Positions 8,545-17,100 are shown, counted from the stretch's first letter. The stretch is 64,000 nucleotides of DNA from Mesorhizobium_G sp050247155 (GCA_050247155.1 JBFWUS010000027.1:1-64000), one strand, 5' to 3'. Notes: generated from the sequence alone by a model not told the origin. Translations and numbers: made by a program.

Positions 8545-9450
8545 GTGAACCCAACAGTCAAGACAGTTCGAACGCCCGTGCTGGACATCGCATACGAAGA
8601 ACACGGCCCGGTTGCGGGTCCAGCAATCATACTGTTGCACGGTTTTCCCTATTCTCCGCGCGGCTATGACGGGGTCGCGCCGCCACTGGCGGCCAAAGGT
8701 TTTCGCGTGCTGGCGCCCTTTCTGCGCGGTTATGGCCCGACGCGATTCCTGTCCGAGGCGACCATGCGTTCGGGCCAGCAGGCGGCGCTGGCGCAGGATC
8801 TGCTCGACTTCATGGATGGTCTCGGCATTACGAAGGCTGCGCTCGCCGGCTACGATTGGGGTGGGCGCGCCGCCTGTATCGTCGCGGCGTTGTGTCCGGA
8901 GCGGGTGACGGCGCTGGTCACCGGCGACGGCTACAACATCCAGAACATACCGGCGTCCGCCGCGCCGGCGTCTGCCGAGACCGAGCACCGCTTCTGGTAT
9001 CAGTATTATTTCCATTCGCCGCGCGGCGAGCGCGGCCTGCGGGAAAATCGGGACGGCATCTGCCGGCTGCTCTGGAAACTGTGGTCACCGACCTGGACCT
9101 TCACCGACGCTGCGTTTGCCGAAAGCGCTGCCGCCTTCGATAATCCGGATTTCGTCGATGTCGTGATCCATTCCTATCGCCATCGCTTCGGCTATGTGTC
9201 CGGCGATCCCGCCTATCAGGCGATGGAAGACCGACTTGCAAAGCAGCCGGCGATTTCGGTTCCGACCATCGCGCTGTTTGGCGCGGACGATGGCGTTGCG
9301 GCCGTTCCGCGCCCGGATGCCGCGTCGATTGCCGTCCATTTCACTGGCAACTTCGAGGCCCGAACATTGCCGGGGGTGGGCCACAACATCCCGCAGGAAG
9401 CGCCTAAAGAGACGATTCGTGCGCTCCTGGACTTGCTGGAAAGCCGTTGA
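8545..9450 (+). CDS. Alpha/beta hydrolase, epoxide hydrolase / dehalogenase-like
   Basis: A 301-residue alpha/beta hydrolase. The GTG start at 8545 is preferred because GAGGA lies seven bases upstream; the frame is open to 8464. The oxyanion motif LLHGFPYSPRGY and the nucleophile elbow AGYDWGGRAA are clear. The nucleophile is an aspartate rather than serine, which points to the epoxide hydrolase, haloalkane or fluoroacetate dehalogenase side of the superfamily. The C-terminal histidine is in GVGHNIPQEAP. Substrate cannot be told. It may be co-transcribed with the TauE/SafE permease 77 bp downstream. Confidence 0.88.
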   Translation: MNPTVKTVRTPVLDIAYEEHGPVAGPAIILLHGFPYSPRGYDGVAPPLAAKGFRVLAPFLRGYGPTRFLSEATMRSGQQAALAQDLLDFMDGLGITKAALAGYDWGGRAACIVAALCPERVTALVTGDGYNIQNIPASAAPASAETEHRFWYQYYFHSPRGERGLRENRDGICRLLWKLWSPTWTFTDAAFAESAAAFDNPDFVDVVIHSYRHRFGYVSGDPAYQAMEDRLAKQPAISVPTIALFGADDGVAAVPRPDAASIAVHFTGNFEARTLPGVGHNIPQEAPKETIRALLDLLESR

Positions 9451-9527
9451 TGCGACTTGGCAAACCAGGAAACGACGCCTAGACGCTGTTCTACCCCTCC
9501 AACGCCGCTTTCCAATCGAGACTGCCC

Positions 9528-10280
9528 TTGAGCCTGCTGACCATCCTTGTGCTGTTCGTTTCCGGCGTTCTGACCGGCATGATCAATGCCGTCGCGGGCG
9601 GCGGCACGTTCCTGTCATTCGGCACACTGACCTTTGCCGGCATACCGCCGGTGGTCGCCAATGCCACTTCGTCGATCACGCAGTTCCCCGGTTATGTCAC
9701 TTCGACGCTCGCCTACTGGGACGATTTCAAGACGTTCTGGCGCGGCGCGCTGGCGCTGGCCGTCGCATCCGTGCTCGGCTCGCTGGCCGGCGCGTGGATC
9801 CTGCTCCAGCTCGACAATCCGTCTTTCCGTGCGCTCGTGCCTTGGCTGCTGATCGCAGCGACCGCGCTGTTCGCGGCCGGGCCATGGCTGAAGCCGAAAC
9901 CCAAGCCGGGGCAGGATGCGGCTGTCGGCGGCGTGTTCGGCTGGCTGCTGCAACTCGTGACCTCGATCTATGGCGGCTTTTTCGGCGCCGGCATGGGGGT
10001 GATGATGCTGGCGACGCTCGGCCTGTCCCAGAATGGCGACTATCACCGGCTGAACGCGCTCAAAAACATGCTGGCGACGGTGATCGCAGCGGTGGCCATT
10101 GTCGTGTTCGTGGCCGGCGGCGTGGTCGCGTGGCCGCAAGCCTTCGTTATGATCCCCGGCGTGGCGCTCGGCGGCTGGTCGGGCGTTTGGGTGGCCAAGC
10201 GCGTGCCGCAAAGCGCCATGCGCGCGGTCGTCATAGCGGTCGGCCTGTTCCTGGCGGTGTATTATTTTGTGACGGGGTGA
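9528..10280 (+). CDS. TauE/SafE family anion permease
   Basis: A 250-residue integral membrane protein with about eight hydrophobic segments. The N-terminal GMINAVAGGGTFLSFGTL motif and the internal repeat-like GGFFGAGMGVMMLATLGL motif identify the TauE/SafE (sulfite exporter-like) family, which moves sulfite or organosulfur anions. A TTG start is used in this reading; no clear ribosome binding site decides it. It follows the hydrolase on the same strand, and both are inserted between rplS and trmD in the opposite orientation. The transported anion is unknown. Confidence 0.88.
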   Translation: MSLLTILVLFVSGVLTGMINAVAGGGTFLSFGTLTFAGIPPVVANATSSITQFPGYVTSTLAYWDDFKTFWRGALALAVASVLGSLAGAWILLQLDNPSFRALVPWLLIAATALFAAGPWLKPKPKPGQDAAVGGVFGWLLQLVTSIYGGFFGAGMGVMMLATLGLSQNGDYHRLNALKNMLATVIAAVAIVVFVAGGVVAWPQAFVMIPGVALGGWSGVWVAKRVPQSAMRAVVIAVGLFLAVYYFVTG

Positions 10281-10553
10281 TGGTGCGTCCTTCGAGGCTC
10301 GCCCATTCGATATCGAGGTGAATTCTGCGACGTCGTGCGGGCTCGCACCTCAGGATGAGGACCAACGCGCGTGAACGCCAATCGCAGACGACTCCGCTCC
10401 ACCTCGGGATTGATCCCTCGCAACATGGCAGTTGACTGAGCAGCGTCATTCACGGGTTGCGTGCCGCCGCGTCGGGCCTCATCCTGAGGTGCGAGCCTGC
10501 ACCACGTCGAAGAATTGAGTTCGATATCGAATGGTGAGCCTCGAAGGAGGCAC
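10281..10553. repeat. Long inverted repeat (palindromic intergenic element)
   Basis: The gap after the TauE gene is almost filled by two imperfect inverted copies of an about 80-bp sequence, at 10281-10360 and 10477-10553. The arms share GGCTCGCACCTCAGGATGAG-type sequence and a CATTCGATATCGA core, and differ by scattered substitutions and small indels. About 115 bp of unrelated sequence separates them. The CCTCATCCTGAGGTGCGAG wording is a familiar rhizobial intergenic palindrome. The transcript could form a large hairpin at the end of either trmD or the permease gene. No coding gene is supported inside. Confidence 0.85.
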
Positions 10554-10561
10554 GATCAGGA

Positions 10562-11248
10562 CTACTTCGAAAGCAAATCCGGCCGCCGTTCTTCAGTGAG
10601 CCTTTCGGCCTGCTCGCGCCGCCATTTTTCGATCCTGGCGTGATTGCCCGAGGTCAGCACATCCGGGATCGTTCGCCCTTCGAACTCCTGCGGACGCGTG
10701 TAATGCGGGTGTTCCAGCAGCCCGTCCTCGAAACTTTCATGCGTACCGGACTCGTCGTTGCCCATAACGCCCGGCAATAGCCGCACGACCGCGTCGAGCA
10801 GCACCAGCGCAGCCGGCTCGCCGCCGGAGAGAATGTAGTCGCCGATCGATACCTCCTCGAGGTTTCGCGCCTCAATGACCCGCTGGTCGACGCCTTCGAA
10901 CCGCCCGCAGAGGATCACCACGCCGGGACCAGCGGCCAGTTCGCGCACGCGCGCCTGGGTGAGGGGGTTTCCGCGCGGACTCATCAAGAGGCGAGGGCGC
11001 GGATCGTCAGCGGGCGAGGCGGCGTCGATCGCCTTGGCCAGAATGTCGGCGCGCATCACCATGCCGGCGCCGCCACCGGCCGGCGTGTCATCGACCGTGC
11101 GATGGCGGTCTGTGGCGAAATCGCGGATCTGCAAGGCTTCGAGCGACCACGCGCCGGACTGCATCGCCTTGCCGGCCAACGACAATCCCAGCGCGCCCGG
11201 AAACATCTCCGGATAGAGCGTCAGCACCGTGGCGCGGAAAGCGATCAC
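10562..11248 (-). CDS. trmD: tRNA (guanine-N1-)-methyltransferase
   Basis: A 228-residue TrmD, the knotted (SPOUT) methyltransferase that makes m1G37 in tRNAs and so prevents frameshifting. Visible motifs are LTLYPEMFPGALG near the N-terminus, DDTPAGGGAGMVM, LCGRFEGVDQRV and SIGDYILSGGEPAAL in the knot, and the GNDESGTHESFEDGLLEHPHYTRP linker. It starts with GTG overlapping the rimM stop codon by four bases (GTGA), giving a coupled rimM-trmD unit. Length is within the normal range. Confidence 0.97.
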   Translation of the reverse strand: MIAFRATVLTLYPEMFPGALGLSLAGKAMQSGAWSLEALQIRDFATDRHRTVDDTPAGGGAGMVMRADILAKAIDAASPADDPRPRLLMSPRGNPLTQARVRELAAGPGVVILCGRFEGVDQRVIEARNLEEVSIGDYILSGGEPAALVLLDAVVRLLPGVMGNDESGTHESFEDGLLEHPHYTRPQEFEGRTIPDVLTSGNHARIEKWRREQAERLTEERRPDLLSK

Positions 11249-11859
11249 CGGTTGCCTCCGGCATCCCTGGGACCACGCGGGCGTGACTTCGGGCTGAACT
11301 TTCCCGATTGCCCGGGTGAGCCGTCATCCGGCTCGCCATCGCCATCTTCGTCATCCACCAGACCGGCGGCAATCGTATCAATACGAATGAATCGTCCCGC
11401 GATATCGACATCCGGCACGGCGGCATGGGTAAATGGAATAAGCACCTCTTTACCGTCGGCCAGCTTCAGCTCCAGAATATCGCCGCCGCCATAGTTCTGG
11501 ACGGCCTTCACTTTGCCGATCGTCGCGCCAGTCTCATCGCGCACGGCCAGGCCGACCAGGTCTTCGTGGAAAAACTCGCCTTCCTCTTCCGCCGGCAGGG
11601 TCGACCGATCAGCGTAAAGCTCGACGCCATTCAACGCCTCCGCCTGATTGCGGTCGTTGATGCCTTTGACGCGTACAACCACCACCGTGTTGGCCGGACG
11701 AATGTCGATGATCTCGAAAGACCGGCCATCCTTGGCATGTAGCGGTCCGTAGTCGGCCAGCGCCAGCGGGTCGCCTGTGAATGTCTTCACGCGGACTTCG
11801 CCCCTGATGCCATGCGCCGCACCGATGATCCCGAGCAGAACCGGATTTTTCAGTTTCAT
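11245..11859 (-). CDS. rimM: 16S rRNA processing protein RimM
   Basis: A 204-residue RimM, an assembly factor for the 30S head domain that binds uS19. The N-terminal barrel starts LLGIIGAAHGIRGEVRVKTFTGDP, and the PRC-barrel part includes EFFHEDLVGLAVRD and VLIPFTHAAVPDVDIAGRFI. The last about 35 residues are a low-complexity Asp/Gly/Ser/Pro then Arg-rich tail beyond the usual domain end. It lies upstream of trmD with a four-base overlap. rpsP, usually the next gene upstream, is not here; xerC diverges instead. Confidence 0.95.
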   Translation of the reverse strand: MKLKNPVLLGIIGAAHGIRGEVRVKTFTGDPLALADYGPLHAKDGRSFEIIDIRPANTVVVVRVKGINDRNQAEALNGVELYADRSTLPAEEEGEFFHEDLVGLAVRDETGATIGKVKAVQNYGGGDILELKLADGKEVLIPFTHAAVPDVDIAGRFIRIDTIAAGLVDDEDGDGEPDDGSPGQSGKFSPKSRPRGPRDAGGNR

Positions 11860-11947
11860 CGAAGTCCATTCTCCGGCAACGCTTACCGGGCGCTAACCGG
11901 CTTGAGTCAGTAATGGCTGACTTATGCCAATTGGGTCGCCGCTGCCA

Positions 11948-12883
11948 ATGCAGGAATTCCTTATCTCCGCCAAGCCGGACCTTCAGGGCGCGCGGGAAAG
12001 CTGGCTGAAGTCGCTCGCCGGCGAGCGGCGGCTATCGGCCGAGACGGTCGAAAGCTACGAGCGCGATACGCGCCAGTTCCTGCAATTCCTGACCGGTCAC
12101 TGCGGCGGCCCGCCCGGCATTGCCGATATCCGACAGCTTCGTACGGCCGATCTGCGCGGGTTCCTGGCGTCGCGGCGCAATGACGGCGCTGGGCCGCGCA
12201 CGCTCGCGCGAGGCTTGGCGGGTATCCGCTCGCTGCTGCGCTTTCTCGAAAAGCGAGGCTTAGTCAATGCGGCCGGCGCGACGGCGCTTCGCGCGCCAAA
12301 ACAGCCGAAATCGCTGCCGAAGCCGCTGACCGTTGTCGATGCGCGCCGGGTCGTGGCGACGGACGAGCAGCTTGCGGAAGAGCCGTGGATCGCCACGCGC
12401 AATGCCGCGATCCTGACATTGCTCTACGGGCTGGGCCTTCGCATCTCCGAGGCTTTGACCCTCAAAGGCAGCGACCTCCAGCTGGGCGAAGCAATCCTGC
12501 GTGTCACCGGCAAGGGCAACAAGACGCGATTGGTGCCAGTGTTGCCGCTCGCCACGCAGGCCGTGGCCGAATATCGGAAGCTTTGCCCCTATCATCTTTC
12601 CGCCGATGCTCCGCTTTTTCGGGGCGTCAAGGGCGGTCAGCTCAATCCGGCCATCGTGCAGCGCGAGATGGCGAAGCTGCGCTCCGCGCTCAACCTGCCG
12701 GAGACAGCCACGCCGCACGCTCTGCGGCATTCTTTCGCGACCCATCTGCTCGGGCGGGGTGGCGATTTGCGCACCATCCAGGAGCTGCTCGGCCATGCCA
12801 GCCTCTCGACCACGCAGATCTACACCGGCGTCGATACGGCGCGCCTGCTCGATATCTATGAGTCGGCGCATCCGCGCGCGTGA
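11948..12883 (+). CDS. xerC: Site-specific tyrosine recombinase XerC
   Basis: A 311-residue tyrosine recombinase that, with XerD, resolves chromosome dimers at dif. The N-terminal core-binding SAM-like domain covers about residues 15-105. All catalytic residues are visible in order: Arg165 in GLGLRISEAL, Lys189 in TGKGNK, His257 and Arg260 in HALRHSFATHLL, His283 in LGHASLS and Tyr292 in TTQIYTGVD. An ATG 24 bases upstream is an alternative start; neither has a strong ribosome binding site. Its place next to rimM is a chromosomal setting, not that of an integrase in a mobile island. Confidence 0.93.
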   Translation: MQEFLISAKPDLQGARESWLKSLAGERRLSAETVESYERDTRQFLQFLTGHCGGPPGIADIRQLRTADLRGFLASRRNDGAGPRTLARGLAGIRSLLRFLEKRGLVNAAGATALRAPKQPKSLPKPLTVVDARRVVATDEQLAEEPWIATRNAAILTLLYGLGLRISEALTLKGSDLQLGEAILRVTGKGNKTRLVPVLPLATQAVAEYRKLCPYHLSADAPLFRGVKGGQLNPAIVQREMAKLRSALNLPETATPHALRHSFATHLLGRGGDLRTIQELLGHASLSTTQIYTGVDTARLLDIYESAHPRA

Positions 12884-12951
12884 TCCCATTTGCCTTCGAA
12901 TTTGCCTTGCAGATTAACGGTTTCACCGCATTTCGCTGCTAGCAACGGCGC

Positions 12952-14019
12952 ATGAAACAAGTGATCGCCCTTGCCGACCGCATCGTCGAACCGGCGCTAA
13001 AACTGCTGGCGGCGCTTAATCTTCTGTTTTTCTTGAGTTTCCTGTTCGTGCTTGCGCTGGCGACAAGCCAGGCGCGCGCCGACACGCCAACTTGCACGGG
13101 CAAAGATCTTCTTGCCGAATTGCAACAGAGCGACCCGGCCCAAGTGAAAAAGCTCGAAGCCAAGGCGAATGAAACACTGAACGGCAAAGGCACGCTGTGG
13201 AAAATCGAAAAGGAAGGGCTTGAGCCCTCCTGGCTATTCGGCACGATCCATATGACCGATCCGCGCGTTACCAGCCTGACGCCGACCGCACAGACCGCTT
13301 ACGACGGCGCCAAGACCGTCGTCATCGAGACCACTGATATTCTCGACCAGGCGAAGACCATGGGCCAACTGGCCCAGGAGCCGGAACTGATGATGTTCAC
13401 GGACGGCTCTACCTTGATGTCCAAGCTCAGCAAGGAAGATGCTGCGGCGCTGGAGGCCGGCCTCAACGCCAGAGGCATTCCGCTGTCGTCGGTCGCAAAG
13501 ATGAAACCCTGGATGCTGATTGCGATGGTGGCGCTGCCGGCCTGCGAGATGGCGCGCAAGACCGCCGGCGTCGAAATTCTGGATCAGAAGCTGGCGACCG
13601 GGGCCAAGGCTGCCGGCAAGGAACTGCTTGGCCTGGAAACGGCAAGCGAACAATTGCGGGCAATGGCGTCACTGCCGCTCGAGTTCCATACGCGCGGCCT
13701 CATCGATACGCTGAAGCTCGGCGACAAGGCCGATGATGTCGTCGAGACCATGATCGAACTCTATGAGCGCGAAGATGTCGGCATGTTCTGGCCGTTGTTC
13801 GAAGCGACGCTGGGCGACGCGGCGGGTTTGGGCGAAGGCTATGCCGAGTTCGAACAGGTTATGGTGGTGAAACGCAACACGGTGATGGCCGATCGCTCCC
13901 AACCCATCCTCGCCAAGGGCGGCGCGTTCATCGCGGTTGGCGCTCTTCATCTGCCAGGGCCTGACGGTGTGATCGAACAGTTGCGCCGCAAGGGTTTTAC
14001 TGTCACCCGCGCCGACTGA
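12952..14019 (+). CDS. TraB/GumN family protein, membrane-anchored
   Basis: A 355-residue protein with an N-terminal hydrophobic segment (about residues 20-42) followed by a TraB/GumN domain. The family starts with WLFGTIHMTDPRVTSL, containing the GTIH motif, and ends with IAVGALHLPGPDGVIEQLRRKGFTV, containing the paired GALHLPG motif; these histidine motifs are proposed to form a Tiki-like metalloprotease site. Two cysteines lie in the mature region. It is probably periplasmic or exported. Substrate is unknown. It stands alone between xerC and small genes on the same strand. Confidence 0.88.
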   Translation: MKQVIALADRIVEPALKLLAALNLLFFLSFLFVLALATSQARADTPTCTGKDLLAELQQSDPAQVKKLEAKANETLNGKGTLWKIEKEGLEPSWLFGTIHMTDPRVTSLTPTAQTAYDGAKTVVIETTDILDQAKTMGQLAQEPELMMFTDGSTLMSKLSKEDAAALEAGLNARGIPLSSVAKMKPWMLIAMVALPACEMARKTAGVEILDQKLATGAKAAGKELLGLETASEQLRAMASLPLEFHTRGLIDTLKLGDKADDVVETMIELYEREDVGMFWPLFEATLGDAAGLGEGYAEFEQVMVVKRNTVMADRSQPILAKGGAFIAVGALHLPGPDGVIEQLRRKGFTVTRAD

Positions 14020-14126
14020 TTTGCTGTTGTCCAAACTTCTGTTGATAGTATTGCGGAACACGCCGCTGGCTGATTGATTTTCAGCTAGTGTTTCGAGATT
14101 GCGCCATCGATTCGAGAGGAAAAGCT

Positions 14127-14399
14127 ATGGCCGACAGCAGGGAAGACCGCATCCGCGCCCGCGCGCACCAGATCTGGCTCGGCGAGGGCCAGCCCAGCGG
14201 CCATGAGCAGCGCCATTGGGAGCAAGCGGCGGCCGAAGTTGACGCCGAGGATGCAAAGGCCAAGAAGCCGGCTGCCAAAAAGGCTCCCGCCGCGAAGAAG
14301 CCCGTGGCCGCCAAGGCCGATGCGAAAAAGACCAGCGGCGCCGCGCCAGCGATCGCCAAGACCTCCAAGGATGCGAAGAAGCCGGCCAAGAAGCCTTGA
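14127..14399 (+). CDS. DUF2934 protein with Lys/Ala-rich tail
   Basis: A 90-residue cytoplasmic protein. The start at 14127 has GAGAGGA six bases upstream. The N-terminal 35 residues, REDRIRARAHQIWLGEGQP onward, are the DUF2934 motif (R-A-Y/H-xIW-xxEGxPxG). The rest is a Lys/Ala/Pro low-complexity tail with AAKK repeats, similar to the C-termini of histone-like proteins, so nucleic-acid binding is possible but unproven. DUF2934 has no known function. Confidence 0.8.
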   Translation: MADSREDRIRARAHQIWLGEGQPSGHEQRHWEQAAAEVDAEDAKAKKPAAKKAPAAKKPVAAKADAKKTSGAAPAIAKTSKDAKKPAKKP

Positions 14400-14510
14400 G
14401 AGCCTGCCTTCAGCCACTCGGGATGACATCACGCAAAGCGTGATTTGGTCATAGGCCGCAGCTCTGTTAGCCTTTTTCGTGTCATTAATGACCCGCAAGG
14501 GAGAGGCTTC

Positions 14511-14711
14511 ATGAAAGTTGTTCTCGCAGTCGCCGCGTTGGGTCTGTCGGTCGTTGGCGCCAATGCTTGCGACTACATGAAATCGGCCAAGGTCGACACG
14601 ACGATCGTGGCAAGCGTGACGCCCGCTGAAGCAGCCCCGATGTCAACGGCAGAGGACGCGTTGCCGCCGTTGGTCGAGGAAAAGCCGGTGACGGAACAGA
14701 CCACGCAATAG
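14511..14711 (+). CDS. Small exported protein of unknown function
   Basis: A 66-residue protein with a Sec-type signal peptide (residues 1-19, ending ANA before CDYMKSA). A GGGAGAGG ribosome binding site precedes the ATG. The mature 45 residues are Thr/Ala/Pro/Glu-rich and probably disordered. Similar short proteins occur in rhizobia, but no function is known. The Cys at the mature N-terminus raises the possibility of a lipoprotein, although the preceding residues are not a good lipobox. Confidence 0.65.
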   Translation: MKVVLAVAALGLSVVGANACDYMKSAKVDTTIVASVTPAEAAPMSTAEDALPPLVEEKPVTEQTTQ

Positions 14712-14879
14712 TTCTGCGTTTCTGATATCCGGTAGTTTCGCGTTTCTGGCATTAGTCGAGACCCGCTCGACCCGGCAGGGCGGCGGGTTCGTTTGTTTGG
14801 CGCTATGAGCGCTTGCAACCAAATGATGGCGGGCGCGTTCTCTCTTCGGTCTATATCCATTCTACCGAAGGAGGCCGCC

Positions 14880-15338
14880 ATGGCTGAACCTGCACGTCGC
14901 CTGGATCCCGTGGATCCGAAGGTGAACCCCGCCAATGCAATCCCCAGCTCCGCCGGCGCCATTCCCCCGGAACGTGATCCGCGCTTTCAATCCGCCAATC
15001 AGGACGCCCGCGTCGACAATAGGCCTATTGTCGAAAAGCGCGGCGCTGGAAGTGGCGTGATCATTGCCGGCATCGTGGTGGTGCTTGCGGTTATTGCGTA
15101 TTTCATGTTCGCGCCGGGCGCTGAAGCCCCCGCTCCAGGCGACCCTGCGACAACGTCTGAGCCGGCGGCGCCACCGGCAGCGCCCGCGCCCGATGCAACG
15201 GCCCCGGCAGCCCCGGTCACTCCGCCGGCTTCCGAGCCGAATGCAATCGCGCCAGCAGAACCTGCGACGCCGCCGGCGACCGAGGCGCCTGCTCCAGCAG
15301 CCCCTGCTCAGCCGGCTCCAGCCGCGCCGCAGAACTGA
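14880..15338 (+). CDS. Single-span membrane protein with Pro/Ala-rich C-terminal tail
   Basis: A 152-residue protein with AAGGAGG five bases before its ATG. The first 55 residues are polar, one transmembrane helix (about 58-76, IIAGIVVVLAVIAYFMF) follows, and the last 75 residues are almost only Pro, Ala, Thr and Glu. The tail is probably disordered and may be periplasmic. The low-complexity part prevents any family assignment. A strong hairpin follows the stop. Confidence 0.7.
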   Translation: MAEPARRLDPVDPKVNPANAIPSSAGAIPPERDPRFQSANQDARVDNRPIVEKRGAGSGVIIAGIVVVLAVIAYFMFAPGAEAPAPGDPATTSEPAAPPAAPAPDATAPAAPVTPPASEPNAIAPAEPATPPATEAPAPAAPAQPAPAAPQN

Positions 15339-15359
15339 TTGTTGACGCTCGAGATTCAA

Positions 15360-15383
15360 GGCCGGCGCTGCAATGCGCCGGCC
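15360..15383. terminator. GC-rich hairpin between convergent genes
   Basis: A perfect nine-base stem, GGCCGGCGC with GCGCCGGCC, and a six-base TGCAAT loop. It lies between the stop of the Pro/Ala-rich membrane protein and the stop of the convergent grpB-like gene. Neither side has a convincing T run, so it could be an attenuated terminator or just a transcript-end stabiliser. Confidence 0.55.
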
Positions 15384-15386
15384 TCC

Positions 15387-15893
15387 TCATGTCTCCGAAA
15401 CGCCCAGCGCCGCCTCGATAAAGGCCGATTTGCCGCCGGTGTAGCGACGCCAATCGCCTTCAGCAGTTGTGATCAGCCCGCGCTTCAGACGTTCGTAATT
15501 CTGCGAAAGGATCGCATCCGATCGAAGCCGGTCCCGAAAGCGAACCCAACGCAGCATCGTCGAATTGCCAGGGCCGCAGATATAGAGACGAGCGCCGTAG
15601 CTCCCATGACCACGCGTGAAGGTCCACATCCCATCTCCATAGGGATCGCCGTGGAATTCGAATGATTGCTTGGCCTGAATGTCGGTCAGGACCGAGTCTA
15701 AAAAACTCGTCGATACGAGTTCGGCGATCAGATCGATCTTGGGCTTTGCGGCCAGGCCGGGCACGGCCGTGCTGCCGACATGATGCACGTGCCTGACACG
15801 AACTCCCAGCAATTGCGTAACCTCGCTACGCAGCGCCTCAAAGAGAGCGGGCCAGCAAGGATCGTATGGAACGAGAACAATCGGATTCGGCAT
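15387..15893 (-). CDS. GrpB family protein (UPF0157)
   Basis: A 168-residue GrpB/UPF0157 protein, a relative of nucleotidyltransferases. The family core is visible: VPYDPCWPALFEAL at the N-terminus, then VHHVGSTAVPGLAAKPKIDLIAEL, where the GSTAVPG..KP.ID pattern corresponds to the nucleotidyltransferase-like active-site region, and later LRFRDRLRSD. Biochemical role is not established. It lies 16 bp downstream of the WYL regulator gene and could be co-transcribed with it. Confidence 0.9.
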   Translation of the reverse strand: MPNPIVLVPYDPCWPALFEALRSEVTQLLGVRVRHVHHVGSTAVPGLAAKPKIDLIAELVSTSFLDSVLTDIQAKQSFEFHGDPYGDGMWTFTRGHGSYGARLYICGPGNSTMLRWVRFRDRLRSDAILSQNYERLKRGLITTAEGDWRRYTGGKSAFIEAALGVSET

Positions 15894-15909
15894 CCCCGGC
15901 TTTCAGGCG

Positions 15910-16629
15910 TCAACCGTAATAGCTTCGCGCCGGCGTACCATCGGCATTTTCGCCGCGTTCCATGGCGCGGTAGAAATCGGCAAGCAGCTTACCTTTTTCC
16001 GGCTTGAACCGCCGCCCGGGCTCGCCGATCGAGCTGATGCGGTCGACGCGAAAGGTGCGGAAATCCTGCCGCATCTCGCACCAGGCGACCAGCGTCCACA
16101 CCCGGCCCCAGAACCAGAGGCCAAGCGGTCGCACGTCGCGCGCCGAGCCGTTACCGCTCTCGTCACGATAATCGAGTGTCAGCACTTCGCGGTCCTCGAC
16201 AGCGCGCTCTATGCGATCAATGGCGATGCGGTCGGCATCGCTGACTACCCATTTGGGGGAATGGATCTCGGTCTTTTCGATGCGGGCCTTTTCGGCGTCC
16301 GGCAGCACCGCGCCGATCTTCACCAGTGCCTCTTCAGCCGCGCGAGCCATCGCCGCGCCGCCAAAAGCGCGCACCATCCGGGCGCCGGCAACCAGCGCCA
16401 CGATTTCATCACGTGTAAACATCAGGGGCGGCAGGTCGAAACCCTCCCTCATCATGTAGCCGACACCGGCCTCGCCATCGATCGGCACGCCGCTCGATTG
16501 CAGATCAGCGATATCGCGGTAGATCGTCCGCTCCGACACTTCGAGCCATTGGCCAAGCTTCTGCGCGGTGACCAGTCGGCCGCCGCGGAAATGCTGGACG
16601 ATCTGAAACAGCCTGTCTGCCCGGCGCAT
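15910..16629 (-). CDS. YafY-type transcriptional regulator (HTH-WYL)
   Basis: A 239-residue regulator. Residues 1-60 form a helix-turn-helix of the HTH_11 type, MRRADRLFQIVQHFRGGRLVTAQKLG onward, with SERTIYRDIADLQSSGVPI as the recognition helix. Residues about 140-225 are a WYL domain (VLTLDYRDESG, RPLGLWFWGRVWTLVAWCE), a ligand-sensing Sm-like fold. Its start codon abuts the stop of the upstream gene, so the two are co-translated. A 24-bp palindrome upstream of that unit is probably its own operator. The same palindrome occurs upstream of the DUF1127/DJ-1 unit. Confidence 0.92.
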   Translation of the reverse strand: MRRADRLFQIVQHFRGGRLVTAQKLGQWLEVSERTIYRDIADLQSSGVPIDGEAGVGYMMREGFDLPPLMFTRDEIVALVAGARMVRAFGGAAMARAAEEALVKIGAVLPDAEKARIEKTEIHSPKWVVSDADRIAIDRIERAVEDREVLTLDYRDESGNGSARDVRPLGLWFWGRVWTLVAWCEMRQDFRTFRVDRISSIGEPGRRFKPEKGKLLADFYRAMERGENADGTPARSYYG

Positions 16630-17031
16630 CTATTTGAGCCCTTCAGCACGGCGCTGGCCGATCACGAAATCCCGGCCGAAACTAAGCCTCCCCGTGGTCG
16701 GCGTATCGGCGTTCAGCACGCGCCAGAACGGCGTAATGTCATCGACGGGCGCACCACGCTCCAGCGCTTCGTGCGCGGCTTCAGCGACGGTGCGCAGATG
16801 ATAACCGGTGTAGACCGGGCAACTGACTTCCGCGCCATGCTCCAGCGCCATCGCTGTGCGTAGCGCCCGCACATCCATCTCGACGCCCTTCGGGATCGAG
16901 CGAATGAAATCGTCGACCTGGCGCGCGGTGGGCACCAGCATCGGCTGACCCTCGACGACATCGCTCATCGTGCGCGGCGTTGGCTTGACCACCGCCTTGC
17001 CCTGATCGAGCTTGTCGCTCCAGCTTTTCAT
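16630..17031 (-). CDS. Conserved-looking hypothetical protein upstream of the WYL regulator
   Basis: A 133-residue soluble protein with no signal peptide or membrane segment. The central part (DVRALRTAMALEHGAEVSC, then YTGYHLRTVAEAAHEALERG, then TPFWRVL) is helical and weakly recalls the DNA-binding half of alkyltransferase-like proteins, but the PCHRV active-site motif is missing. I do not recognise the family with confidence. It is directly followed by the regulator gene with no gap (TAG then ATG), and its promoter carries operator A. Confidence 0.7.
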   Translation of the reverse strand: MKSWSDKLDQGKAVVKPTPRTMSDVVEGQPMLVPTARQVDDFIRSIPKGVEMDVRALRTAMALEHGAEVSCPVYTGYHLRTVAEAAHEALERGAPVDDITPFWRVLNADTPTTGRLSFGRDFVIGQRRAEGLK

Positions 17032-17076
17032 CTTTGCATTCTACCTCAAATGGATAGCCAGCACAGTGCCACAGCG

Positions 17077-17100
17077 CTCCTGACATCATTGTGTCAGGAG
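17077..17100. promoter_or_regulatory. Operator A: 24-bp palindrome upstream of the WYL regulator unit
   Basis: CTCCTGACA and TGTCAGGAG, perfect nine-base inverted arms, separated by six bases (TCATTG). It ends 45 bp upstream of the start of the unit that encodes the WYL regulator and also overlaps the stop codon of the DJ-1 gene. The same arms and spacing recur at 17958-17981, so it is probably a protein-binding site and not a chance terminator. Confidence 0.75.

Noticed and set aside
11948..12883. xerC as an integrase of a mobile island
   Set aside because: It has full-length XerC organisation and core-gene neighbours, with no attachment-site repeats or phage genes close by.
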